Shown: positions 1 through 9,519, counted from the stretch's first letter. The stretch: 64,000 nt of DNA from Streptomyces clavuligerus (GCF_005519465.1 NZ_CP027859.1:930001-994000), one strand, 5' to 3'. The notes: generated by a model from the sequence alone, not told the origin. Program-made: numbers and translations.

Positions 1-3000
1 ACCACCCCTAGCAGCGGCACACCGGCGACCACCCCGACGACCACGCCGCCCACGCCGCCCACGCACGATGCGGACAAGGCGATGCTCGACGGCCCGACGC
101 CGAAGGACCTGCTTCCCTCCACCGGCAACTACCCGACGGAGGTCGTCCGGTACCAGTCGGTGGTGCTCACCGACATCCCCGGGGCGGCCCCGGGGCGCGC
201 CCTGACCGGCGCGATCGACCTCGGCGAGGAAAACCTCCCGTTCTACGACCGCCCCGCCGAGGGCATGGTCGTCACGACGGAGCAGAGCTGGTCGGCCCAG
301 GGCGTCACGCTCGGCCGGCTGCTGCACAGCCTGGCCCTCGCGCCCGGCGAGAGCACCCGGGTCGCGGTCGTCGACTGGCAGCGCACCACCCGGGCGACGG
401 GCGCCGAGACGGCCGGCGAGAACGAGTTGCTGACCGGCTCCACCGACCAGAACCGGTCGATCAGCGAGGTCGCGAACGCGATCGCCCGCGAGGAGCAGCA
501 CGGCAGCTCCCAGGGGTTCGAGGTGGGCCAGTCGTCCAGCGAGGGTGGCAGCGTCGGCGGCTCGCTCGGCGTTGTGTTCAGCGGTGGCGGCAACTGGAGC
601 AAGTCGTCGAACTTCGGCATCGCGAGCACGGTGTCGCGCTCCACAGGGGTGCGGTCGGTGGCGCAGGAGGCGACGCAGCGGATCAGCGCGCGGACCCAGC
701 AGCTCGCGACCGCGGCCCGCAGCCGGAACATGACGGTCGTGCGCGAGACGTCGCAGGCGGAGAAGGACCAGGTGATGACCCGGGTCGTGACCAACTACAA
801 CCACATGCACGCGATGTCGGTGCAGTACTACGAGGTCGTCCAGGTCTACACCGTGACGACGAAGCCGACCCGGCTGGAGCGCTGTCTGTTCATCCCGCTC
901 CAGGAGCTGACCTTCACCCACACCAGCCTCCAGCGGTACAAGGACGTGCTCGCGTCGGTGGCGCCGGCCGACTGGGCGACGAAGATCCGCGCGGCGAACC
1001 CGTTCGACACGGCCGTGCGCAGACTCGACGCGTGCGCGGCACCGGAGGTGCCGACCACTCAGGAGTTCGCCGGGGTGGAGCTGGCCGACGTCGCCGCTTC
1101 GGCCATGGGCGTGTACGGGGTGCGCAAGGCCGATGGCAGCCCGGTCAAGTTCGATCCCGCGACCCAGCAGTGGAAGCCGCTGCCCACCACGGGACTGAGC
1201 GGCAGCCTGACCCGCATCGCACCGGGCAAGGACACCGTCTGGGCGATCAGGGCCACCGACAACATGGTCGTCCAGTTCGACGGGACGACCTGGCGAGCTG
1301 ACGGCTGGGGCGGCTACGCGCTCCGCATCGTCTGCGCCACGGACGGCACGGTCTATGTCATCGGTACCAACAACGCGATCCATCAGCGTGGCCAGAGCTC
1401 ATGGACGAACCTGGGGGTCACGGCCGACGACATAGCCGTCACCGGCAAGGACAAGCTGTGGTACTCCCGGCAGGGGCTCTTGTACGAGCGCAGTGGTACC
1501 AGCTGGGTGCAGCGGGGCGGACCGGGCGTGCAGCGTCTGTCCGCGACATCCGACGGTGCTCTCTGGGCCGTCGTCCAGTCCCAGTCCAGCACCGAGACCT
1601 TGCCCCTCCTGGTGGAGTCCGGTGCGACGACCGCGGTCCGTCCCACGGCCGGCGGCCTTCAGAGCGTCACCGGGCTGGCACAGATCGCCTCGGTCGGCGG
1701 CGGAGACTACTGGGTGCTGATGGGCAACGGGACCGTCCGCCGGATTCTGGGACGCGAGGCACTGGTGGCCTTCGACGACCAGCCGAAGGAGGACTCCGCC
1801 TACGCGTCCAGGATCGACGTCTGGTCCGACAGCGACGGAATCCGCGGCATCCAGGTCGTCCATCCGAGCCACACCTTCGGATGCGGCGACATCGGCGGCT
1901 CCGGCGCGCAGCAGGCGTCCTACACCTTCGGCGGCGCCGACAAGCTGCTCTCCTACGAAGCCTGGTCCGGCAGGACCGCCCGCGGCAGCCTCGCCGGGCT
2001 GCGTCTGAAAATGACCTCAGGCGTCGCCAACTTCGGCATCGCGGCGACCACCACCGTCGCGGCCGACCTGTCCGAGGACGCCGGCGGCGGATCGGCCATC
2101 TGCGGGCTGTTCGGCTCGACGGTGAGGTCCGGCAGCCGCACCTACGTCGCGTCGCTCGGCTTCCACGTACGGGGCGGGAACGTGCCCCAGCCGGTCCTCG
2201 ACCACCTGAACGACAACCGGCGCCACTACAGCCAGGCCGTCTGGGCCAACGCGGACGAGCTGACCTTGAGCCGCATCCTCGCCAACTACTCCTACACCCC
2301 GGCGGGTTCGAGCGCGGGCCCCGTCCCGCTCGGGATGCTGCTGGACCCGAAGCCGATCGCGGCCACCGGCAACTACCTGGGCTTCCGCTGGAACTTCGCG
2401 AGCGAGCAGGAGCGCGAGGCGTGGACCGCCGCCCGCCGGCCGGCGGACAACACCTTCGGCACGCCGGTGGCCGACACGATCGCCATCGCCACGAACGGCG
2501 TCTTCGCCGAGGCCGTTCTCGGCCGGTCCAACTCGGCCGAGAAGATCGACCTGACCCGCTTCTGGAACTGGAAGGACTCGCCCATCCAGATCACCCCGGC
2601 CGACATCGCCCCGGTGTCCACCGCCTCTCGCGCGCAGAACCTCGACACCACGGCGGCCGGCATGGGCGTCTCCCAGGCGAAGTTCACACCGCTGGTGGCG
2701 ATGCCCGACCCGGTCGGCCTCCAGACGACGCAGGCCATCGCCACCGCGAACCTGTTCCGCGACATGAGCGGCCTCGACAACATGAGCCAGTTCCTCACCA
2801 AGGGCATCGAGGCCGCCGCCGGCAACGACAAGGAGGCCGGGATGCGCGCCCAGGAGGCGATGAAGACCGCCACCGAACACGCGCAGAAGATGGCCCAGAT
2901 CGCGGTCGACGCCCTCGGCAAGGTGCTGCCGCTCGCCACCGGCGGAGCCGCAGGCGGAGGCGGCAGCATCAGCGCCCTCGGCGGCATGCTGAACCAGGGC

Positions 3001-3069
3001 GCCAAGGCCGCCGCTCCGGACAAGAAGGCCGACACGCCGTCCACGGACGGGACCGCAGCGAAGTCCTGA
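1..3069 (+). CDS. Large protein with propeller-like middle, 5' end missing
   Basis: The frame is open from the first base, so the start lies before the window; 1022 codons are present. The visible part begins with a Thr/Pro-rich linker. A block at about 82-1050 follows, containing a Gly/Ser-rich stretch (about 520-620) and a helical, Gln/Arg-rich segment. The middle (about 1090-1760) has repeated short motifs of the type 'LWAVVQS' and 'VWAIRATDN', each followed by Trp-rich strands, which look like tectonin-type beta-propeller blades. The C-terminal third is beta-rich and ends in a Gly/Ala low-complexity tail with Lys. I do not recognise the N- or C-terminal families. The propeller suggests binding to a carbohydrate or surface ligand, but that is inference. 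A decayed transposase follows. Confidence 0.7.
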   Translation, partial: TTPSSGTPATTPTTTPPTPPTHDADKAMLDGPTPKDLLPSTGNYPTEVVRYQSVVLTDIPGAAPGRALTGAIDLGEENLPFYDRPAEGMVVTTEQSWSAQGVTLGRLLHSLALAPGESTRVAVVDWQRTTRATGAETAGENELLTGSTDQNRSISEVANAIAREEQHGSSQGFEVGQSSSEGGSVGGSLGVVFSGGGNWSKSSNFGIASTVSRSTGVRSVAQEATQRISARTQQLATAARSRNMTVVRETSQAEKDQVMTRVVTNYNHMHAMSVQYYEVVQVYTVTTKPTRLERCLFIPLQELTFTHTSLQRYKDVLASVAPADWATKIRAANPFDTAVRRLDACAAPEVPTTQEFAGVELADVAASAMGVYGVRKADGSPVKFDPATQQWKPLPTTGLSGSLTRIAPGKDTVWAIRATDNMVVQFDGTTWRADGWGGYALRIVCATDGTVYVIGTNNAIHQRGQSSWTNLGVTADDIAVTGKDKLWYSRQGLLYERSGTSWVQRGGPGVQRLSATSDGALWAVVQSQSSTETLPLLVESGATTAVRPTAGGLQSVTGLAQIASVGGGDYWVLMGNGTVRRILGREALVAFDDQPKEDSAYASRIDVWSDSDGIRGIQVVHPSHTFGCGDIGGSGAQQASYTFGGADKLLSYEAWSGRTARGSLAGLRLKMTSGVANFGIAATTTVAADLSEDAGGGSAICGLFGSTVRSGSRTYVASLGFHVRGGNVPQPVLDHLNDNRRHYSQAVWANADELTLSRILANYSYTPAGSSAGPVPLGMLLDPKPIAATGNYLGFRWNFASEQEREAWTAARRPADNTFGTPVADTIAIATNGVFAEAVLGRSNSAEKIDLTRFWNWKDSPIQITPADIAPVSTASRAQNLDTTAAGMGVSQAKFTPLVAMPDPVGLQTTQAIATANLFRDMSGLDNMSQFLTKGIEAAAGNDKEAGMRAQEAMKTATEHAQKMAQIAVDALGKVLPLATGGAAGGGGSISALGGMLNQGAKAAAPDKKADTPSTDGTAAKS

Positions 3070-3236
3070 TCGCCCCACGTCGCGGGTCCGGGCCGCCACC
3101 TGGACCCGCCCCACCATCCGAACAGTGGGTGCTCCGGAGATGCATGGCCCGCGCGTCTTCTACCAGGGCCATTCGCTCCAGAATGAGTTGAGCCGGGGGT
3201 CTTGCACCAGGCGATCCTGGCCAGTAGGGCATCCGA

Positions 3237-3539
3237 ATGCGAGCTGATCTTGTTGCGGACAGCCTGTAGGAGCGGGTGGCTCCGCTCCTGCCACCCGCCC
3301 CCGAGCGACGCCATCGCCATCCCGGGCGACTTCGCGTTCCGGACAGGGCGGCTCTCGCCGGCATCCTTCACGGCTCCGGGCTGGGCAAGGTCCGGTGGGT
3401 GGTAGAGCGCGCGTTCGCCTGGCTGCACCAGTTCAAGCGACTCCGTATCCGCTACGAACGCCGCGCCGACCTCCATCAGGGCCTGCTCGAACTCGCCTAC
3501 AGCATCATCTGCCTCCGACGGCTCCGAGCGGCATTCTGA
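3237..3539 (+). pseudogene. IS5-family transposase remnant (nonsense mutation plus internal deletion)
   Basis: Starting at ATG 3237 the frame reads MRADLVADSL, then TAG at 3267-3269 where the family has Trp (a TGG to TAG change), then ERVAPLLPPAPERRHRHPGR, the usual N-terminus of an actinobacterial IS5-group transposase. About 13 codons later it passes straight into HGSGLGKVRWVVERAFAWLH and the C-terminal end with RYERR and ICLRRL. The roughly 150 residues between, which carry the first two acidic catalytic residues of the DDE triad, are missing. The element is therefore dead by two independent lesions. I found no clear terminal inverted repeats. Confidence 0.85.
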
Positions 3540-3583
3540 AACGATCAGTAAGGCACCGCGCGCCCGGCACTGGCCGCCCGCGT

Positions 3584-4177
3584 TCATCGCTGGTCCGCCG
3601 CCCGTGCCACCCGCTCCAGCTTCGCGCGGTACTCCTCCCACCACCCCTGGTCCCCCGGCGGCAGACTCGTCCCGCTCGCCGACTCCCCGGCGGAGCCGTC
3701 GATCAGCTCCCGGACGATGTCGGCGTGCCCGGCGTGCCGTTGGGTGTCTCCCAGGACGCGGACGAGGAGGTGGTGCAGGGTCGCCCCGCGCCGCTCCTCC
3801 GGCCACCAGGGGACCTGGCCGACCGTGTCGAGCGGCAACTCCGCGATCGTGGCGTCCGCGTGGGCCCAGACCCGCCGGTACTGCTCGACGATGTCCTCGC
3901 GGGACTCATCCGCAGTGGCCCACATATCCACATTGTCCTCGGCCATGGCCAGCTTCCAGGACGGGAGCCCCTCACCGAACGGGTGGCCGAAGGCATCGCC
4001 GAAGTAGCCGACTTCGACGAAGGTGGCGTGCTTGACCAGCCCCAGCAGATTGGTGCCGGTGGGCGTCATGGGGCGGCGTATCCCGTACTCCGACAGCCCC
4101 TCCAGCTTCCACACCAGGGCGTCCCGCGCCTCCTGGAGGTAGCGGTGCAGATCCGATTTCGCGTCCGGCTCGATCAT
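3584..4177 (-). CDS. DinB-superfamily protein (DUF664 type)
   Basis: The protein has 197 residues. The N-terminus (MIEPDAKSDLHRYLQEARDAL), the motif NLLGLVKHATFVEVGYFGDAF and the later TLHHLLVRVLGDTQRHAGHA match the DinB/DUF664 four-helix fold. The conserved His of 'LVKHATFVE' and the pair in 'TQRHAGHADIVRE' are the usual metal ligands. Members are metal-dependent and in actinomycetes often work with mycothiol (transferases or isomerases); the substrate cannot be told from sequence. ATG 4177 was preferred to an in-frame start 45 nt upstream because it begins the conserved domain. It stands alone, convergent with the transposase remnant. Confidence 0.8.
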   Translation of the reverse strand: MIEPDAKSDLHRYLQEARDALVWKLEGLSEYGIRRPMTPTGTNLLGLVKHATFVEVGYFGDAFGHPFGEGLPSWKLAMAEDNVDMWATADESREDIVEQYRRVWAHADATIAELPLDTVGQVPWWPEERRGATLHHLLVRVLGDTQRHAGHADIVRELIDGSAGESASGTSLPPGDQGWWEEYRAKLERVARAADQR

Positions 4178-4639
4178 GATGTCCAGTCTTCCACCCGCCA
4201 CTGACAATCGCCCGGGTCCCACAAGTCGGCCTCATCGGCGTGGCCTTCGGTTCGAGGGGCGCCAACAGGCCGACATCCCACGGCTGTCAGGGGCTCACAT
4301 CATCAGAAGCAGCAGTAGTCCTCAGCCGACGAACAGCTCCCCCACGACCGGTCGGCGGGCATCGGGCCTGCGGAGGCGCGGGAGTCGCCCGGCCCCCGGG
4401 CCGGGCGGCGGAACCACCCACTCGGTCAAGCCCACGCCTTCTCGTTGATCGGTCGTCACGGCCGTGACCACCCGGGACGCAGTACCGCTGCTGCTGTCCA
4501 CGGCCCGCACCGTACAGCCGGAGCCGCACGCGAAGCCGCCTCAGCCACCGGGGAACTGCCCGCAAGCAGCCGACGAGCCGTCACTTAATACTTACGGAGA
4601 AGAACAAAACCGCAGGTCAGAGGGGGTGTCATTGGCGTG
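4178..4639. other. Gene-poor stretch upstream of the palindrome array
   Basis: No convincing gene was found. Open frames on both strands are short, Pro/Arg-rich and without recognisable motifs. An A/T-richer piece around 4585-4612 is a possible promoter or unwinding region next to the operator array that begins at 4640. Confidence 0.4.
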
Positions 4640-4963
4640 ATGTGTTACTCCAGGAGGAACATATCCGCTGCGGTGTGTCCCTCCTGAGGGGACATAACGA
4701 GGTCTCAATGTCAAGCAGAGGTGACACCACAAAGCGGGCAATGTCAACCCCAGGCGACATTGAGCGGTCTCTATGTCAACTGGAGGCGACATGGGTGGGG
4801 AGATGTGCCGTCAGCGGGCGCTCCGAGGGCGGACGCTGGCTGTAGACGGCATTCCGGTCAGTCTTCCGGCGCGATACGCGCGGCGAGATATGTACCCCGT
4901 GGGGGAACACATCTCCTCCTCATGTCATGCCCACACGACATAGGTGTCAAGCGGAGATGACAT
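4640..4963. promoter_or_regulatory. Array of eight palindromic operator/iteron sites
   Basis: Five 20-bp sites fit ATGTCAA-N4-GGCGACAT with small variation: 4708-4727, 4741-4760 (ATGTCAACCCCAGGCGACAT), 4773-4792, 4922-4941 and 4944-4963. Three longer relatives with the same outer ATGT...ACAT arms and a C/G-rich core lie at 4640-4663, 4673-4696 and 4890-4912. The last site ends 40 bp before the start of the RepL-like gene at 5004. Clustering in front of a replication-type DNA-binding protein suggests either iterons of an origin or autoregulatory operators. Confidence 0.75.
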
Positions 4964-5003
4964 ACTGTCCCCCGAACGAAGATCCGAACCGGGGGGCAGT
5001 GTC

Positions 5004-5732
5004 ATGTCGAGCGAGCGGCAGTACCGCGACACCGGCGTGGACGCCTTCGGGTTCCCTAAACCAGGGGCACCACCACAGCCGGAGCTGCCCCTGACCGATC
5101 CGGCGGACGCCTGGGACCAGCCGCTTCGACCGGTCCGGCACTTGGACGACGTCGCCCGGCGCTACCCTGGGCGGAAGCTGACGCTCGACGGCGAGCGCAA
5201 GCCGCTGGAGTTCTACGGAACGCCTGAGCAGCCGAACGCGTTTTCCATGGACAGCCTGGAGTTCTTCCTCGTCATCGCCCAGTTCTTCCGGGAAGCTCTG
5301 CCGCTGCGGATGATTCTGCTGCTGATCGCCTGCCAGCGCGCGGGCGGGCGGATCCATCTGACGCAGGAGGAGATGGCGACGGTCCTGGACGCATCCCGTA
5401 CCAAGGTGAACCAGACCTTGAGCGAGATCATGTACCACGGCATCGTGTTCAAGGTGAAGCGTGGTGTCTACCAGTTCAACCCGCCCTACAGCTATCGGGT
5501 GGCGGAGTTCATCCCGGGAACCGAGACGACGCCCGCCGAATACGTCAAAGTGGACCAGCACACCACCATCAACAGCATCCGTTCAGACCAGACTCTGCCC
5601 GAGTTGGTGCGTTTCCCCTCGTTGGAGAAAATGCGCGAGGAGATCGAGCGACTGAGGGCAGAACGTTCGGAAGAGCGGGCCCGACGCCGCCGCCTGCGGG
5701 CCAGGGAGCGGGAGAAGGGGAGAGAACAGTGA
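5004..5732 (+). CDS. RepL-like winged-helix plasmid protein
   Basis: The protein has 242 residues. Residues about 85-170 contain a winged helix: IHLTQEEMATVLDASRTKVN is the helix-turn-helix and RGVYQFNPPY the wing, a pattern seen in RepL-type replication and copy-control proteins. The N-terminus is Pro-rich, and the C-terminus is a very basic Arg/Glu helix. The start is ATG 5004; an in-frame GTG at 4944 lies inside an operator and was rejected. The gene is directly downstream of eight palindromic sites and overlaps the next gene by 4 nt, so both are made together. Its role is probably replication initiation or control; pure transcriptional regulation is the alternative. Confidence 0.7.
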   Translation: MSSERQYRDTGVDAFGFPKPGAPPQPELPLTDPADAWDQPLRPVRHLDDVARRYPGRKLTLDGERKPLEFYGTPEQPNAFSMDSLEFFLVIAQFFREALPLRMILLLIACQRAGGRIHLTQEEMATVLDASRTKVNQTLSEIMYHGIVFKVKRGVYQFNPPYSYRVAEFIPGTETTPAEYVKVDQHTTINSIRSDQTLPELVRFPSLEKMREEIERLRAERSEERARRRRLRAREREKGREQ

Positions 5733-6175
5733 GCGGTCTGCATTTCGCCGCCGTCAACGCGGAAGGGGTCGTCGCCGATCTCGATCTGCTGCCTGCCGCG
5801 TACCGGGTGCTGCTGAAGCTGAGGGCGCACAGCGAGCCCGGTGGACGCATCGAGATCGATCAGGTGACGATCGCCCAGCTCCTGGGCCTGAGCCGGGCCG
5901 CGGTGAACGCGGCGCTGCGTGATCTGGATCTGGCGCAGCTGGTGAAGAAGCAGCGTGCGGGCATCTACCAGATCAATCCGATGCTCGCGGGCTATCTCTC
6001 GCCGGAGGACGCGGTTGCGGCGGTCCGGGCCATGCCGTCGGAACAGCGTCTGAACGCGCCCGACTTCGTCGAGCGGTACAAGAGCGCCGTCACGGCCTAT
6101 CAGGATCAACTCGCCGAGAAGCGACGGCGGAAGGACGACGAGAGACGGCGTCAGATCTTCCGCGCCGTTTCCTGA
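5729..6175 (+). CDS. Second RepL-like winged-helix protein
   Basis: The protein has 148 residues and starts at GTG 5729, inside the stop of the previous gene (GTGA overlap, translational coupling). It is a shorter relative of its neighbour: [20 protein letters not shown] is the helix-turn-helix and [10 protein letters not shown] corresponds to GVYQFNPPY upstream. A basic Lys/Arg-rich C-terminal helix follows. Tandem coupled paralogues next to an array of palindromes suggest a heterodimer or an activator/repressor pair acting on those sites. This is inference from arrangement; no partner or target is proven. Confidence 0.7.
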   Translation: MSGLHFAAVNAEGVVADLDLLPAAYRVLLKLRAHSEPGGRIEIDQVTIAQLLGLSRAAVNAALRDLDLAQLVKKQRAGIYQINPMLAGYLSPEDAVAAVRAMPSEQRLNAPDFVERYKSAVTAYQDQLAEKRRRKDDERRRQIFRAVS

Positions 6176-6464
6176 CACCCCCTCCCCCACCTACCTTTCC
6201 CCGCCCCGGCGCCGGGTAGCGCCTCGGGGTGGGTGTGCGGTGCTCGACGCCGTGGAACGGGATGGCCCCGGCGAGAGTAGTTCGTTTGTCTTGAAACGAC
6301 TGCACGTACCGGGGGCGGTTTGGCGTCCGGGCCGGGGTGATGGATTCTGCTCGTCACTCGCGGCAGGGGACGGAACCCTCTCCCCCACGCTGCCGCGTTG
6401 CCGCCATCCCCATAGCCTCCTCCCTTCGGCGAGCAGGAGGCCGTCGTTCTGGAAGGAACGCGCC

Positions 6465-7340
6465 GTGCCGCAAGAATTAGCTGGTGAACTCAGGGTGACA
6501 GCCGCGCAGGTCGGAGCCTGGTACGACCAGTTCGGAGACATCTACCACCAGACCCTCGGCGAGAGCATCCACTGCGGGCTGTGGTTCCCGCCGGACGAGC
6601 CGCACCCCGCCCGCGTGGATCTGGTCTCCTTGTCCTCGGAGGCCCAGGACCGGTTCACCGACTACCTCATCAAGACCTTGGACCCCCACGCCGACCAGCA
6701 TGTTCTGGACATCGGCTGCGGCACGGGGCGCTCGGCCCTCCGGCTGTCCCAGCAGCGCGGCGCCAAGGTCACAGGTGTCGCCATCAGCAAGGTCCAGATT
6801 GAGCACGCAAACCGGCTCGCCGAGACCCACGACCTGAGTGACCGCCTGGTCTTCGAACACGCCGACGCCATGCACCTGCCCTACGAGGACGAGTCCTTCG
6901 ACAGCGCCTGGGCGATCGAGAGCCTGTGCCACATGGACCGGGCGAAGGCCCTGCGCGAGGCGTACCGCGTGCTGCGTCCCGGCGGGGACTTCCTGCTTCT
7001 GGAGTCTGTCCTCACCAACCCGCTCACCGAGGCCGAGGCCACTTCGCTCGACACGATGCTCGCCGCCAACACTCCGCTGTGGCTGCCGGAGTTCTTTGAG
7101 CTGATCACCCGGGCCGGCTTCGAGACCCTGGAGCTGAAGGACCTGTCGGCGAACCTGGCGATGACGATGAATGTGCTGGAGCTGGTCTGCCACGACCGCC
7201 GGGAGGAGTTCACCCGACGCTTTGGCGCGGAATTCACGGAGCTGCTGATGGCAGGGCTCCCAGAGGCACGGAACATCACCGCCCGGAAGACCCGCTTCTT
7301 CATGCTGCTGCTGCGCAAGCCGCCCGTCCCGGCGAACTGA
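6465..7340 (+). CDS. SAM-dependent class I methyltransferase
   Basis: The protein has 291 residues. Motif I is [15 protein letters not shown], with further core motifs at [20 protein letters not shown] and [14 protein letters not shown]. Overall layout resembles small-molecule O/C-methyltransferases of the tocopherol or RebM type that act in secondary metabolism. GTG 6465 was chosen because GGAAGGA lies 8 nt upstream; earlier in-frame starts run through low-quality sequence. It stands alone with its own terminator at 7362-7406, between the RepL-like pair and the partition region. The substrate is unknown. Confidence 0.85.
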   Translation: MPQELAGELRVTAAQVGAWYDQFGDIYHQTLGESIHCGLWFPPDEPHPARVDLVSLSSEAQDRFTDYLIKTLDPHADQHVLDIGCGTGRSALRLSQQRGAKVTGVAISKVQIEHANRLAETHDLSDRLVFEHADAMHLPYEDESFDSAWAIESLCHMDRAKALREAYRVLRPGGDFLLLESVLTNPLTEAEATSLDTMLAANTPLWLPEFFELITRAGFETLELKDLSANLAMTMNVLELVCHDRREEFTRRFGAEFTELLMAGLPEARNITARKTRFFMLLLRKPPVPAN

Positions 7341-7361
7341 CCCGGCCCTCCAGCGACCAGC

Positions 7362-7406
7362 AGCCCCGGTCTGCCCGCTCCAACAGCGGCAGACCGGGGC
7401 TTTTCT
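7362..7406 (+). terminator. Rho-independent terminator after the methyltransferase
   Basis: A perfect 14-bp stem (AGCCCCGGTCTGCC / GGCAGACCGGGGCT) with a 12-nt loop is followed by a short T run. It lies between the methyltransferase and the convergent hydrolase gene. Confidence 0.85.
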
Positions 7407-7472
7407 GTGGGGGGTTTGATGCCACTTGGCGCCACGTTCAGCCACTCCAGTAACACGTATCTCTCCAGTCCC

Positions 7473-7485
7473 ATTACGGCGTAAT
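7473..7485. other. parS-like site 1
   Basis: ATTACGGCGTAAT, a 13-bp palindrome (6-bp arms around one base). The TAA stop codon of the hydrolase gene on the minus strand lies within it. First of seven copies around parA-parB. Confidence 0.75.
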
Positions 7486-9108
7486 AATCCGCGCCGAGGC
7501 TCCGGGCTGTCGGGTGGCCATACGCATACCGACATGGATACAGCGGGTCCCATCGGCGAGGGCGGAGAAGACCACCGGCAGCCACTCCCCCGTCGTCAGC
7601 TCGATGTCCCGGCCCGCGAAGACGGTGTCCGTCACCGGGATCAGTTCCATCTCGCGTGGAACGGGGGAGCCCGGCACCCCGGGGGAGAACTCATGCACCA
7701 GCCGCCCCGGAGCACTCTCCCCCGTCACGGTGATGACGGTTCCCGCCCGTCGATAGGTCCCCAGCAATGGGGCGAGGTCGACGGTCGGGGGCTCGGCGGC
7801 GGGGGCGAAGGGTTCCGGCAGGACCACACCGGACAGCTCGTCGAGGAGTTCTCCGCAGAGCGCCGCCGACAACCGCCGGGCCTCTCCCCCATTGGTCAGC
7901 AGCGCGACCGCCACCCCGTTCTCCGGGACCACCCGGAGAAACGCGTACTGTCCGGCTGACGCACCGTCATGGCCGAAGCCGGGGATGCCGTCCCAGTCGT
8001 ACAGGGTCCAGCCCAAACCCCAGCCATCGGCGCCGACCGTCCACTGATCGGGCACCCCGGTCTCCCGGTGCTGCATCGCGGCGACCGCGTTGACGGACAT
8101 CACCCGGGTACCCCCGGGTGCCGTACCGCCGTCGAGATGCATCCGGGCCAGCCGGAGCACATCGGCGGCGGTGGCGATGACCCGCCCCGCCGGACCGGCG
8201 GAACGCGGTGTCCTGTCCCCCTGCGGAACGGGCACCGGGCACTGGTCGGGCCCATCAGGGAGATGTCCTGTCGCCACCGGAAAGCACACGGCCTCCTCGG
8301 GGAGTGTCACCGTATGGTCGAGCCCCAGCGGGATCAGCAGCCTCTCGCGCAGAGCGGTGTCCCAGGTGGTACCGGTGATCACCTCGACGATACGGCCGAG
8401 CACGACATAGCCGGTGCTGCTGTACGAGAGTGCCGTACCGGGCCGGAAGTCGAGGGCCACCTCCCGGAGCTTCGCCACATGGCGGGCGAGACAGTCGTCC
8501 TCCTGGCCCTGGTCATGAGGGAGATCGCAGGCAAGTCCACTGGTGTGGGAGAGAAGTTGACGGACGGTGATTCTGCGGGTGGCCTCGGGATCGGCGGTGG
8601 CGAACTCCGGCAGGATGTCCACGACGGTTGTATCCAGGCGGAGTTCCCGCGTATCCACGAGCTGGGTCACCAGTGTGGCCGTATAGATCTTGGCGAGGGA
8701 ACCGAGAGGGAAGACGGAGTCATGCGTCACCGGTGACCCCGTCTCCCGGTGCAGTACGCCGCTGACCAAGGTGGAGATCCGTCCACCGACAAGGATCGCG
8801 AGCGAGGCTCCCGGCACCCGGCACTCGGCGCGCAGGGTGTCGAGACGGGACTGCCAGTGCGTCAGATCGGGGGGTGTGTACCTGCCCTCGCGGGCGTCTC
8901 CCCCGGACTCCTCCCGGCATGGCCCGCCCTGCTCCGTTCGGCCGGCACGAGGGATGGGCAGACCGAACCGCCAGGGCACGCTGCCATGAACGCCGCCCCT
9001 GCCGCTGCCGCCGGTACTTCCGCCGCTGTTACCGCTGCCGCTACTGCCAGTGCCAGTGCCGCTCCAGCCGGAGTACTCGTACCGGTTCTCATTTGTCGGC
9101 GTGTGCAT
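7474..9108 (-). CDS. Serine beta-lactamase-like (class C / penicillin-binding type) hydrolase
   Basis: The protein has 544 residues. A 75-residue Gly/Ser-rich N-terminus without obvious signal peptide precedes the domain. The catalytic motif is S137-L-A-K140 (SVFPLGSLAK), the second motif is YSSTGY, and the third is the HDG of GFGHDGASAG. These define the class C beta-lactamase/esterase/DD-peptidase superfamily; a true antibiotic-hydrolysing role is not implied. The C-terminal 120 residues form a separate beta-rich part. The gene is enclosed by parS-like sites: its stop lies in one (7473) and two more sit upstream of its start (9237, 9284), so it has apparently been captured into the partition region. 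Confidence 0.85.
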   Translation of the reverse strand: MHTPTNENRYEYSGWSGTGTGSSGSGNSGGSTGGSGRGGVHGSVPWRFGLPIPRAGRTEQGGPCREESGGDAREGRYTPPDLTHWQSRLDTLRAECRVPGASLAILVGGRISTLVSGVLHRETGSPVTHDSVFPLGSLAKIYTATLVTQLVDTRELRLDTTVVDILPEFATADPEATRRITVRQLLSHTSGLACDLPHDQGQEDDCLARHVAKLREVALDFRPGTALSYSSTGYVVLGRIVEVITGTTWDTALRERLLIPLGLDHTVTLPEEAVCFPVATGHLPDGPDQCPVPVPQGDRTPRSAGPAGRVIATAADVLRLARMHLDGGTAPGGTRVMSVNAVAAMQHRETGVPDQWTVGADGWGLGWTLYDWDGIPGFGHDGASAGQYAFLRVVPENGVAVALLTNGGEARRLSAALCGELLDELSGVVLPEPFAPAAEPPTVDLAPLLGTYRRAGTVITVTGESAPGRLVHEFSPGVPGSPVPREMELIPVTDTVFAGRDIELTTGEWLPVVFSALADGTRCIHVGMRMATRQPGASARIITP

Positions 9109-9154
9109 GGTTCATTCCTCGTCGGTCCGGAACCAGTGGGCCGCCGCACGATCA

Positions 9155-9206
9155 TCGTACGGTGTATATCTGGCGGAACATCGTACGTAAAGCGAACGTT
9201 GTACGC
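9155..9206 (-). promoter_or_regulatory. Candidate promoter/operator of the hydrolase gene
   Basis: Three spaced copies of T(C/T)GTACG lie at 9155-9161, 9181-9188 and 9199-9206, about 45-100 bp upstream of the minus-strand start at 9108, in the only A/T-richer sequence nearby. Repeated short boxes suggest a regulator site; which protein binds is unknown. Confidence 0.35.
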
Positions 9207-9236
9207 AAGAGTGAACAGTGTCCTGGTAGGGCCTTT

Positions 9237-9249
9237 ATTACGGCGTAAT
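9237..9249. other. parS-like site 2
   Basis: ATTACGGCGTAAT, identical to site 1, in the intergenic region between the hydrolase and parB; 47 bp from site 3. Confidence 0.8.
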
Positions 9250-9283
9250 ACTGCGGGGCGCCGGGTCCTCGGCGGGCCCGGAT

Positions 9284-9296
9284 ATTACGGCGTAAT
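9284..9296. other. parS-like site 3
   Basis: ATTACGGCGTAAT in the same orientation as site 2. Confidence 0.8.
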
Positions 9297-9417
9297 GAAG
9301 ACCGGTCCGGTCCGCTCCCCCACAGGGCCGCGGGGCGGCCGTCCATGACACTCCCCCGGTCCCCACCCGCTCCCCCGGTTCGGGCCCACCCATGCCTCCG
9401 AAACCAGGGCGTCGATT

Positions 9418-9430
9418 ATTACGCCGTAAT
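9418..9430. other. parS-like site 4
   Basis: ATTACGCCGTAAT, the same palindrome with the central base inverted. Confidence 0.8.
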
Positions 9431-9483
9431 GAAGCCGGGCCCGGGGAGGGAGAGTCTTAGCTCTCGCTCCCCGGGCCCCGATT

Positions 9484-9496
9484 ATTACGGCGTAAT
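9484..9496. other. parS-like site 5
   Basis: ATTACGGCGTAAT, 24 bp beyond the 3' end of parB. A GGGCCCGGGGAG...CTCCCCGGGCCC hairpin lies between sites 4 and 5 and may end parB transcription. Confidence 0.8.
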
Positions 9497-9519
9497 AAGG
9501 CGGTCCGGTCCGGGCGCTG

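Noticed and set aside
4287..4565. 92-codon minus-strand frame
   Set aside because: Composition is Arg/Pro/Gly-rich, there is no ribosome site and no motif, and a second frame on the same strand is equally open.
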